A program made the translations under genes and the position numbers. A stretch of 64,000 nucleotides of DNA from Haemonchus contortus (lineage: Eukaryota; Nematoda; Chromadorea; Rhabditida; Trichostrongylidae). The stretch lies in NCBI GenBank assembly GCA_000469685.2, contig LS997562.1:22458203-22522202 (forward strand), written 5' to 3'. The notes beneath the pieces are model-generated. The model was not told the DNA's origin and ran no database searches. It worked only from the letters and a program-made list of their open reading frames with translations. This document shows, one piece after another, positions 47,458-58,000 of this stretch. How positions within the stretch are numbered: the first letter of the stretch is position 1; each line of letters starts with the position of its first letter.

Positions 47458-48329
47458 ACAAATTTTATATTTGAGATCTAGGAGCTGTTCTGAGGTGGAC
47501 CACCATTGGTGACTAATGTAACAATTTGAAGTTGTACGAAATACATAGATCCGATCGCGACACGCGTACGCAGTGCTTGACACAGAACAGAACTCTTAGT
47601 TCAGACTGGATCTGATCAAGGGAAACGAGACGAGCTCTGAAGATCGATGCGTGTTACTCTCATTTCACTCTATTGCTCTGGATACAGTAACACAAGTATA
47701 GTGCTCAAAAAGGCGGGGAAGACGGGAATTTTATGAAACCGCTCTTGATACGTCTAGTCTGATTGAACGGTATGATCTTCTAACCTGTTCCCATGCTAGA
47801 AGTCATGTGCCAGTCTTTTCTCACGCAGCGGAATTTTGACTTAAAGCGGAAGAACAAAACTAATAGCGAATTTGATGGCTCCTAGCGGTGGACCTGACTT
47901 ATGAGACTCTTTAAAGCAGTAGTTACTGGGATCCATTCAGCCAGCTTCATGATTTTGCTGAGAACTTTCTCGGTAGAATCCTAGCAATACCAATACTTCT
48001 CTTTTTCAGTGAACCTTTCTTTTTCAACTGTTTTTGGAACCATCTATTTTGTTCGTCTGAACGTTTTCGATTGAAGATTCCCTTTGTTCAGTACAGATTC
48101 AGGGTAGTGAAACCTCCAGAGAACGTTGACGTTCGTCGGGCAATGAGGCCGGCGAAAACAAAATAGGCGAAGATTCTATATTTCATTTCTTGCAAGACAT
48201 TCAATAAACAACGTGACCTATTCAATAGTAGTGCGCTTGATACTGGTGTCCGAATCTAGTTAGATTGCACTTATGGATCGGAATCTGCGTTAATCTTAAC
48301 AATGCTCACTGTGGCTGCAATCAACAGCC
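47458..48329. other. Spacer between the inverted arms, nothing recognised
   Basis: No exon, transposase or family repeat supported. Confidence 0.4.
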
Positions 48330-48800
48330 AAGAAATGCACGCAATAAGGCAAACTAATTCTGATTCAATAATTCCAAAAACGACGTCGTGGAGTAAATCT
48401 TCTTCGCCTAGATTCCCCTACTCGTTTTATGGATCGCATCGAATTCTGTTTTCGTTTGAATTTCACCCGTATTAATACCTCTCTATTGCGCTTGCTCCAG
48501 TAACATTAGTTCTTTACAGGAAACAAGGTCAGCAATGACGCGTTACTGCTCTTTCCCTTTACTGCTGGAAAGTGATTTTTTGAATGTATCGTAGCGAGGT
48601 TCCTGTACCGGTACTGCAACGAATAGGTAGTTGCTTTATTCAGATGGCTTTCGTGATGATAGTTGCGTAATTCCGAGCGCGAATGCCAGACTTTTCAAAA
48701 GATTCTGGCCAAGGTGACAATCGACTTCCTCTTGATCAGCTCCAAAATTACTGATCACCGTAATTTCAGATATCCTGGATAAAATCGTCAATGGAGTAGG
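48330..48800. repeat. Inverted duplication, right arm
   Basis: Diverged inverted copy of 43740-44345, about 4 kb away, shorter because of a deletion inside the peptide gene. Confidence 0.75.
48535..48790 (+). pseudogene. Decayed inverted homologue of the secreted peptide gene
   Basis: Exon 1 equivalent at 48535-48567 reads MTRYCSFPLLL after the same TTCTTTACAG acceptor. Exon 2 equivalent from 48644 reads MAFVMIV, then, after one missing base, VIPSANARLFKRFWPR. The exon 1 donor is GA instead of GT (48568-48569), exon 2 has a 1-bp frameshift, and most of exon 3 is deleted although its end (GATCAGC .. GTAATTTCAG) remains. A downstream donor would restore frame but destroys the hydrophobic core. 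I judge it a pseudogene. Confidence 0.6.
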
Positions 48801-49738
48801 AACCTGGGTGGACTCAAAGCGCGGTCTCCGGAATAATTCTGTGTTTTCCTACTATATAATGGAATTATTGGAATAGGTAACCTCAGGGTGAATTCCAAAC
48901 AAGACACGAACAAACTCAAACTTTATGTAGGAGAAAAAGTTAGAAAATATCTCAGTAGACATAATAATGGTAGTCCCATCGAGTGAATGTTTGAAGTAAA
49001 AAACCATGTCAGAATGTGATAACAACCGTCAGGAGTTGGCAGATAATCTTAGAAGGTAAGATTCAGTGTAACTCTCGTCTCGAGAGTTCTTGTTCACAAT
49101 GGTTAGATAAAGCTTTCCTTCTTCCCGTTACAATCTCGACATGCATGGCTGACTGTTTTCGAGTCAAATAAGCCATTTCTTGCATCAAAGTCTCGAAGAG
49201 TACTCACTGAACAAGGAACGAAGATGCTACCACTTGCTCTTACGAATTATCTGTATTGATCCCAACCCTGGCAACACTTTCATTAGGAATTCAATTTCTT
49301 TCTTAAATGGGTCTGACGGCTCACAAACTTCTCAGAGTTCACCTGGTTACTCAATTGAAACCTTCAAAAAGACTAATCGGTGCTGTCTCCTGAGGATAGA
49401 ACCACTATCAACATTTTATTTTCGTGACCCTTCCTGTCAACTAGGTTCTCAACCATCTGTCAGCAAAACAGAATTATCTTAGCCGAGACAGGAATAGAAA
49501 GAACACGTGGTGTCTTCATGAGGGAGAGGAGGGAACAGCTATTAAGTTGGCAAGGAAGTCCTGCGAGAGAAATTTCGGAATGTGACAAGTCTCGATATCA
49601 CCGTGAACACGTTAGCCAGAGAAAAAATCTGTTAGAATGCATCAAAAACTATCAATAAATGAGTATTAAATTCAACGTACAAGAGCTTTCAGCACTGTGT
49701 TCAGAATGATCCCTCAGCCCAACTTGGCACCATTATCT
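48801..49738. other. Intergenic, nothing recognised
   Basis: A 100-codon plus-strand frame at 49180-49482 is Ser-rich without motifs. No repeat family was matched. Confidence 0.4.
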
Positions 49739-49950
49739 TCAACGAGTGGCATCGAAGGAAAGCGTGCGGTCCGCCGTCCAATAGTCAACTGTTGGTGCAA
49801 TCGCTTTGCTGGAAGAGATACCAGTCGTGGAGATAACGTACGCAGTGGACGGGTGCATCGATGAAGACGAATACTACATGCTGTCGCAGCACTACGCGTG
49901 AGCTAGCAACGACGCTTGGATGCTCCTACTCCACTATCGAAAATCTTTTC
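49739..49950 (+). pseudogene. Mariner-family transposase, N-terminal fragment
   Basis: Reads NCWCNRFAGRDTSRGDNVRS and, after a stop and a frame change, RELATTLGCSYSTIENLF. This is the mariner DNA-binding region pattern (RWxxRFxxGDxSLEDxPRSGRP, then TTRELAxxLGCSxSTI). Two conserved blocks in order make the call fairly firm. The fragment stops exactly where the LTR at 49951 starts, so the gypsy element probably inserted into it. Confidence 0.7.
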
Positions 49951-50194
49951 TGTTGTAGATGTTCGCCAGTTGTTGTAGATGCCTTCTTGTAGACAGTCGA
50001 GAAACACCGGTAGATACGTAGATTCATTGAAGGAAGTAGAACCGGACAGGAATGACTGAATGAAGTGAACTCGGAAAAAAACTCTGGGTATTTCTCTCTA
50101 ACAGAGCTACGTACAATGCGCGGGTTTGCGAAGTCTGTCTGATCTGAGTCTGATAACATGTTTAATTGATACAGCTCAGTAATACCCTATAACA
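49951..50194 (-). repeat. Probable LTR of the decayed gypsy element
   Basis: Runs from TGTTGTAG (plus strand) to CTATAACA, so both ends have TGTT/AACA as in the intact element, and sits next to a CCTCCCTCC polypurine complement just as the intact 3' LTR does. With no second LTR the left edge is inferred. Confidence 0.5.
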
Positions 50195-50599
50195 CCTCCC
50201 TCCAACGTTGTATTGTATCGGGACTTCTTAGGATCCAACTGGAGTCGGCTTTGTCAATTGCGTTGCAATCATCTTGGTGGATCGGTCGGAGTCGTCGGCG
50301 GCGTATGGTCCTTGCTCACTCAATCGAAAAGTGGCAGATCGAACGCATCCTAATAAGTGTTTGTAGTGGTTGTTGTGGTTGTGTCTCTTCTAGGTCGTAG
50401 TTGGTTCACGTGTCGGGTCCATAGTAGATTTCCACAGCGAGTACGGGGTGTAACACGTCGAACGATGACATCCGAAGTCCAAGACTGCTTAGTTCTTCTG
50501 TAGTCTTTGACGTAGACAGTATCGTTGTGTTCGAACTTGCGACGTTGTGCTCCGTGTCTTCGTTTGAATTGCGTTTCCATTTTGACGTCTCACGGTCCA

Positions 50600-52640
50600 T
50601 CAGCGACGTCTTGTTGAGGTAGCGTCAGGTCGAGTTCGGTTCGCAGTCGGCGTCCCAGGAAGGCTTCGGCAGGTGGGTGTTGGTCCGGTGCAGACGGGAG
50701 TAGAGCGATATGCCATTAGAAACGTCTGTAGAGCGTCAACTGTCGGTTCCTCCCCCTTCAATTTGTCGAGTCCTCGTTTGAAGGTATCCACAAAACGTTC
50801 AGCCTCTCCACTGCTCCGTTGATGGAACGGCGGTGTGCGAATGTGTGTGATTCCTCGTGTACGGCAGAACAGGGCAAACTGCGAAGTTTTAAACGGCGTC
50901 CCGTTGTTCGTGATAACAGCTGTAGGGTTCCTGAACCTTGCGAAAATATTCAACACTTGGATAGTAGACGAAAGACATATGACGATTTCAGGCCATTTGG
51001 AATATGCATCCACAAGTATCAGGCAGAATTGTCCATTCATGGGTCCTGCAAGGTCAGCGTGCACACGGATCCATGAAGAGGTAGGTTTTGACCAGAAGGT
51101 TCGTGTTCAACAGGATTCTTCGCCACTGAAGCGCATTTGCTACAATTCCTGACAAGTTATTCGATGGTATCACAATGCGAGATGCGGCGAGTAGGCAACC
51201 GTCGACAGTCGTTAGAGTATCGCGTCGGTTGTAGTAGTGTCAGAGAAGAATTGCGATTGATCGTGGGCTAATTTCCAGACTTGATGTAGTCGATGATCTT
51301 CTTTATGATCTGATCAGCTCTTGTAGCCGTCCGGTTTGTTTCGGCAGAGACCGGGAGGTGTCGATAGTTATCGATAGGTTCTGCGGTTACATCGACATCT
51401 ACGTTGTCCTCCGATGTACGATGACGTAGTCCTCCGGCGTTGAGGAGTGCGACGATATTAGACGTGAGAGAGCGTCCACTTGACCGAAATCGTTTGTGTT
51501 GACATACTCGATCGCGAAGTTGTAGTTGGGAAACATTGTGGCCCATCGCTGAAGGCGGTTGGCACTGTAGACAGGTATTCCTTTCTTGCTTCCGAAAATA
51601 GCAACGAGTGGCCTGTGATCGATCTTCAGCCCGAAGTGTCGTTCGTGGACAATGCGATGAAATTTCTGCACAGCGAGTATGAGAGCTACAGCTCCCTTCT
51701 CTATCTGGCTGTATTTTTCTGTGGCGAAGTAAGGCAACGGCTAGCGTGGTAGACGACCTTCTCTGATCCGTCGGAGAATAGGTGTGACAGAGTTGCTCCA
51801 ATTCCGTAGTTAGAAGCGTCGGCGGCCACAATGATTGGAAGATTCGCATCGAAATGAGTCAGCAACAGATTCGAACTGAGTGTTGCCTTTATCTTGTCGA
51901 AGGAGGATTGGCACTCCGGTGTCAACGTGTAGACAGCATCCTTCTTCGTGAGGGCGTCTAACGGAGCGCGTAGATTGTGCAGATCTTTCACGAAGGTTCC
52001 ATAGAAACAAATTAGGCCGAAGAAAGCGCGTTATTGACTTACGTCTTTTGGAGCTGGCATCTTTTGTATGACTTTGATTTTATCGCGGTCAGGGCGTCGT
52101 CCTTGCGCGTTGATGAAAAAGCTAAGGTAGTTGATCTCTATTTGTAAACGACTGCATTTCTCAAGGCGAACACGGAATAAGTAGTCCTGGATTCGCTGCA
52201 GCACAGCGTCTAGTCGAGTATTTTCTTCGCCGATGGTCCTGCCAGTGGTCAGTATGTCTTCGAGGCAGGCAGCAGTTCTATCTAATTCGGCAATGAGAGC
52301 GTCGATACATTGCTGGAAGATGTCGGGAGCAGGTTTCACTCCAAATGGTAGGCGATTGAAACGAAAGAGTCTTCGGTGCGTACTGATCGTCAGCAGCTGT
52401 TTTGAATCGTCGTCCACTTCCAACTGCAGGTACGCTTCGGCAAGGTCGAGTTGTCAAAAGTAGCGTCCTCCGTTGAGTTCCGTGAAATTGTCATCTGAAA
52501 TGGAAGTGGATGTTGGTGCTGTTCAAGTGCGTCGTTCACTACTGTCGAGTAGTCTGCGCAGAGTCGTATCGAACCATTTTTCTTCTGAACGGCGACGATA
52601 GGAGCGGTCCATCCAGAGTGGTCGATGGACTCAGAACCAC
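50600..52640 (-). pseudogene. Gypsy pol pseudogene (RT, RNase H, integrase)
   Basis: Pieces in different frames: RT with RLPFGVKPAPDIFQQ (52300s), where the catalytic YLDD of the intact relative is CLED; RNase H with VAADASNYGIGATLSH (51800s) and KKGIPVYSANRLQRW; integrase with MHADLAGPMNG, then ITNNGTPF in place of TDNGT, and GEAERFVDTFKRG. The zinc-binding part is lost. Both catalytic motifs carry substitutions that would inactivate the enzymes even without the frameshifts. Confidence 0.88.
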
Positions 52641-52777
52641 AATTCCACCAGTAACACCCATCGAAAAGTGAAATGTAGCTGTGAATTTAAAGCTATAGAG
52701 CACAAATTGCACTCGCGTAATTCCAGCATATCAGAAAACGCTTTAGTCTTGATTCATACATGAAAACATAGTTATTA

Positions 52778-52955
52778 GGGTGTCCGGAAAATTTTGAGAA
52801 AATTTAGTTGAATTTCTCGATACAAATTTACTAGAGCAATAAACTTAGATCAGTGATCAATGTAGTGGCCCTTTTTGGCCACAGTGTCTCTCTATCAACC
52901 GGACAGGACATTTATGGCATTCCTCCATTATGAAGAGAGGAGTGTCGCAATCCTC
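52778..52955 (+). repeat. Dispersed repeat with mariner-like start, copy 1
   Basis: Begins GGGTGTCCGGAAAATTTTGA after TA and contains GGCCACAGTGTCTCTCTATC and GAAGAGAGG, all matched in 61787-61945. The TA plus GGGTGTCC start suggests a mariner-type end, but the other terminus was not found. Confidence 0.55.
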
Positions 52956-54040
52956 CATCTATTGCCTACCTAACTTTTGAGAGTTGGTGAATTTTTTCCT
53001 GTAGAGCAGACCTATGGGCTTTTGAAAGTCTGGCAGTCATATGGGCTAAAGTTAGATGATTATGTGTGGATCGAGGAAGCCAGGGCATACCAAGTTTTTT
53101 CATTTCATCCATCGACGGGGTGGTCGCGCATACATCACAATCTAAAATTTCCTTGTAATCCATGCGATATGGGGGCTCGAAACACCGCATCTCTCATTCG
53201 GTAATAGAATACTCTTGCGTCCACTGCAGTACACTCCGGTAGAATCTCATTGTAAAACACCCGCTTAAGCAGAGGAAAAATAAGTCATGTCTAACTTGGC
53301 TTGAGCGCCTCGCTTTATAGCGAGCTGTAGCCTTACGTTCGCAGTCGGGCATTGCGAGCTCTTGTGTGTATTGTCATATGACGTCTACTTTTTGCCGTGA
53401 ATAATGATGAAGTGGGTTGATTTTGTGGCTCGCTTGCAGTCAAGGGCTTCTAACAGACACTGACTCGCACTCGCCGGTCCTGCTCAGCCAAGAATGTGCG
53501 ATATTTGCGAAGAATCCTGCTTTGCAGTGACTTATGCGTAGAATGTCGTGGATGATTAATCGGGGAGCAAATCGCCTTTTCCAAGTGCTCGTATTGAACG
53601 TCATGACACTGGACGTCCGAAGCAAATCTCTTCTAAATGAAGGGAATTCTGTAATGGTGAAGTAATAGAAGGCTCTGGTAGCCTTATAGATGGCACAAGG
53701 TTCGGTCGACGATTACTTACTTCGATCGACACCGTCAAGTACCGATCAGCTATAGCGTTGATCTATCAAGAATACCCCTTTACCTGCTACCGAATTTATA
53801 GTCCTTCGTTAGCGCGATCGCGAGCAACATGCTGTCATAACTGTTAGGCAAAATTTTCTCAAAGCTCTCTGAACATCCTAGTAGTCTATAAAGTCTACTA
53901 TGTAGTCTACTAGCCTACTAGTCTATTATTGGTCTACTAGTATTACTAATACCAGTGAAAATTGCGGAAAATACACTATCCGAATTTCAGAATTTAGCAG
54001 ACATTTAAAATAAACTGGAACATGATTTTATCATGAGTAT

Positions 54041-54105
54041 CGAACCTGTACTTGTGTTATCCGTGCACCGTCGAGTCTCCTCTGAGACCGATGTTTTGTC
54101 AAACA
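54041..54105 (-). repeat. tRNA-like segment, family B copy 2
   Basis: Minus strand: ATCGGTCTCAGAGGAGACTC, GACGGTGCACGGATAACA and CAGGTTCGATACTC, parallel to the segment at 29594-29690. A retroposed tRNA-like head is likely. Confidence 0.45.
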
Positions 54106-54679
54106 CTCGCCAACGCTTTATTAGAATTAGATTGAAAAAAATGCAGGTGAAAAATCAGTAATCATGATTACATCCTTTAATATAATAAAGAGGGTCATTT
54201 CGAGCTGAGAGTTTTGAGAACTCCGCATGAGAATTTTGATATATTTGAAGTATCCACTCGCAATAAAGTTTCTGTTATTTGAGCGGAATCTCAAGATAGC
54301 TGAGACGTGTTCCACAACAGATGAACTCATTTAAGCTTAAGGGTTTTAATTGTAGTACTTATTTCCAACGAGTCTAGACATAAAATGTCCATGTAAAAGT
54401 AAGATTATAGACCATCAAATTGCTCTCGTTAATAATGGGAAAAAAGTTGCACTTTAGTAAGGTCTAGGCTCAATAATAATAACCAGGGAAGGATTCCAAG
54501 TCGAAGTGGTCATTTAAAATGAGACCTACACTGCAGGACGTGTTTTTGGATGCTGAACTCAAATTTGTTTTCTAAATTTGCCATGCGTTTCTCTGAATAG
54601 AGGTATAAGGGTGGTTCCAGAGAGCTTAACATTCAAACAACGTAAATTATTTACATTTATGTGCCTCGTTTCTCAACCG

Positions 54680-54780
54680 CGGGTTGGTGTAGTGGTAAGA
54701 GTGGCGCTTCACGTGCGAGAGGCTGGGGATTGGGTTTTTTGGGTGGGGGGGGGGGGGAGTCGGGGGGGGGGGGAAGAGTT
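54680..54780 (+). repeat. tRNA-like head (family C) with G tracts
   Basis: GGTTGGTGTAGTGGTAAGAG (box A) and CACGTGCGAGAGGCTGGGG match the minus strand at 60163-60213. Followed by G13 (54745-54757) and G12 (54762-54773). Confidence 0.5.
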
Positions 54781-54867
54781 CCTACATTATATAGATTTTT
54801 CCCTTAAAAACTACAAAATACTATTACGGTAATTTCATCCCGTTTGATAAACTTTTATCGCCTTGCT
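54781..54867. other. Flank of the gypsy insertion
   Basis: Short AT-rich stretch before the 5-bp target duplication; nothing recognised. Confidence 0.4.
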
Positions 54868-54872
54868 GATAC
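54868..54872. repeat. Target-site duplication, left copy (gypsy)
   Basis: GATAC, repeated at 59391-59395. Five bp is usual for Ty3/gypsy integrases. Confidence 0.9.
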
Positions 54873-55075
54873 TGTTGTGTCGTCGAACAGCGATTATAAG
54901 ACGATTTATTGCAGTGAGTTGTAGAACGAATACTAGTAACAATAGGGCCTTATATACGGTCCAAAAGGGGCGGTACGATCAGTGGTCATACTCCGATCTG
55001 AAGTACCATGATCACCTACAAGGTGCTTGACCCGCAGGGCGAGATCAAGTCGGGGTCAAAGCCAGGGATCCAACA
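54873..55075 (-). repeat. 3' LTR of the gypsy element (203 bp)
   Basis: Ends TGTTG..CAACA. It carries the polyadenylation-type AATAAA (minus strand, 54905-54910) and a TATATAA (54950-54956). The last codons of the Gag-Pol ORF lie inside it. Confidence 0.95.
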
Positions 55076-58000
55076 CCTCCCTCCCAAGACGAATACCATC
55101 GGTGTAAGTCTTCTTCTTGGGATTGACTTGGAGTCGCACAGGAGGGCGTCTTGATCGCGATCGTCGAGGACTGGCAGCTGGCACGACGGCGGATGGCGTT
55201 GATGAACTGTCCTCGTTTGTCCCAGCGCCTTGGCCCTGTGTCGGAGTATCATTTGTATTGCATGGCAAGAGCGGTAGGTCGAACTGATCATTGAGCGTGG
55301 TAAGAGCTGTGTCTAAACTTGGGCGCAGCTGATTCGCTTGCCTTCTCCAGAGTTGATCATCGACCTGAACATCGTATATACATTGTCCGTGACGAAATCT
55401 TACCCGTCCTTTGATCCATCTTGGGTACCCGGCGCGGTAGTCACGAGTCCAAACGATGTCATCGGGCTTGAACGTCCTTTGGTGAGCTCCATGATGTCGA
55501 TTGAATTGAGCTTCCATCTTTGGATTCCTTCTGTGTTCCAGGCTTGCTTCACGAGGTTGGAGCAGTGTGAGCGTTGAGCGAAGTCGTCTTCCGAGGAAGA
55601 CTTCAGCTGGTGATCGTCCAGACAGTGTAGGACATGGTGTCCGGCGATAGTTGAATAGGAACGTTTGCAACGCTTCTTGTACCGTTCCCTCCCCTCTGAG
55701 CTTGTACAGGGTCCGTTTAAATGTATCCACAAATCGTTCAGCCTGGCCATTCGATTGTGGATGGAACGGAGGTGAACGAAGGTGCTTAATTCCATTCCGA
55801 TGGCAGAAGTCGCTGAATTCTCGAGACGTAAACTGCGTTCCATTATCCGTCACGAGCGTCTCGGGATACCCAAATTGTGAGAAGAGTTGGCGGAGTTCCT
55901 TGATCGTTGCAGGAGATGATGTAGTCGACATCTCCACAATCTCCGGCCACTTGGAAAAGGCGTCCACGACGACCAGAAACATCCGTCCATCGACAGGTCC
56001 GGCGAAGTCTGCATGAACACGGTTCCATGGTCTGTCTTCGATGGGCCACGGGCAGAGAGTAGTTTTCACCGGGCTTTTGGCGACTTCCTGGCAACGATTG
56101 CATGACTTCACTTTCTCCTCGATATCCTTGTCGATGTTGATCCAGTAGCAGTATTCTCTAGCTAGCATCTTCATCCTGGACATCCCAGGGTGACCATCGT
56201 GTAGGTCGGTGAGAACGGCGGCTTGTAGCTTCTTCGGAATAACGATGCGATCTCCAAACAGCAGACATCCTCGGTGTGTTGTGAGGGTGTTGCGCATCGA
56301 GTTGAAGCGAAGTAGTTCGTCCTTCGGCTTCTTTGGCCATCTTCCTGTCTGAACACATTGGAGAACTTCCTTCAGCTGAATGTCCTTGAGCGTTTCTTCT
56401 GCTACGGCATCAGCTGTGACTGGTAGTTTGGTAGACGCATCCATGAAGAGATTGATGGCATCGACATTGATTTTGGCCATGATGACATCCTCCGGCGGGG
56501 TCGTCTGTTCGGCAATGAGACGAGATAAGGCGTCCGCTTGACCGAAGTTGTTTGAAGTGCGATGCTCAATTGTGAAGTTGTAATTGAGCATGAGTAGGGA
56601 CCATCGCTGGAGCCTGTTTGCCGTGTAGACGGGGATGCCTTTCTTATTTCCGAAGATCGCTAGCAGCGGTTTGTGGTCCGTCAGAAGCTTAAAATGTCTT
56701 CCATGAAGGTAGCGGTGAAATTTCCGCACGGCGAAGACTAGTGCTAGTCCTTCCTTCTCCACTTGTCCATATTTCCTCTCGGCTGCTGTTAAGGTTCGGC
56801 AGGCGTGGTATATCGGTTTCTCCGATCCATTTGAGAAGCGATGTGATATAACTGCTCCTATCCCATATTCAGAGGCATCAGCTGCGACGACTATCTCCTT
56901 TGAGGGGTCGTAATGGGTGAGCAGTAAGTCCGACGAAAGAATTTCCTTGGCGCGATCGAAGGCCCGCTGACATTCGGGAGACCAGTTGAAGTGCGCATCC
57001 TTCTTGAGTAGTTTGTCCAATGGTGCGCGAAGTTGGTGCATTTCCTCGACGAAGGCGCCGTAGTAGTTGAGAAGTCCTAGGAACGATCGTACTTGCTGAA
57101 TGTCCTGGGGAGGCGGCATCTTCTTGATGACTTCTACCTTGCCAGGATCTGGACGACGGCCATCTGCATCGATAATGTTGCCTAAATAGCGAATTTGATG
57201 CATAAGAAAGCTACATTTTTCCATGCGGACGTGAAAGCCGAACTGATTGATCCTTTCGAAGAGAGCTTCCAAGTTGGCGGCATGTTCCTCTATTGTGCGA
57301 CCTGTGACGATAACATCGTCAAGATATGCGGCGCATCCCTCTAGCCCGGCAGTCATTGAATCCATGATCTGTTGGAATATTCCGGGTGCAGATTTAACTC
57401 CGAAAGGAAGACGATTATAGCGAAACAGCCCTCTATGGGTGTTGATCGTCAATAGTCCTTTCGAAGCTTCGTCGACTTCCACTTGCAAATAGGCGTCGGC
57501 GAAATCAATCTGCGTGAATATAGTTCCGCCATTCAGTTTCGCGAACACGTCCTCGGGCGTGGGTAGTGGGTGCTGGTGCAGCATCAAGGCGTCGTTGAGG
57601 CCAGTGGAATAGTCAGCGCATAAGCGCAGAGTTCCATTCGCTTTCTTGACAACGACGATGGGTGCAGCCCACTTCGAATATGTGACGGGCGAGAGCACGT
57701 CTTCTGCCAATAGTCGATTGATTTCCTTGTCAAGGACCTCGACGTTGGCGTACGGTACGGGACGTTTCTTCTTAAATACTGGTAGAGCGTCAGTTCTCAG
57801 CTTGAGTGTAGCCTTCGTTGTCGTGCAGCGTCCCAGGCCTGATTTGAAGACGTCCGGAAACATTGCCTTCAGTTTGGCAACAGTGGCATCGCGAGATGTA
57901 GCGACGTGGTCCACGACAATCGTCCGATGAACCTGGTATCTCCTGACTGCTCTGTAGAGATCTGGTAGTTGTTTGATCCATGGCATTCCGAAGACATTGC

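Larger units (their letters stand above)
49951..52650 (-). mobile_element. Decayed Ty3/gypsy element, 5' truncated
   Basis: Minus-strand relative of the intact element at 54873. From high to low coordinates: partial RT, RNase H, partial integrase, a noncoding tail, a polypurine tract at 50195-50204 and one probable LTR. Protease, Gag, the 5' LTR and the start of RT are missing. Several frameshifts. With only one LTR its age cannot be estimated. Confidence 0.85.
52651..54679. other. Intergenic with repeat scraps
   Basis: 52778-52955 is a dispersed repeat (second copy 61787-61945). 53877-53953 is a CTACTAG-rich simple repeat. 54041-54105 is tRNA-like. No host gene recognised. Confidence 0.5.
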
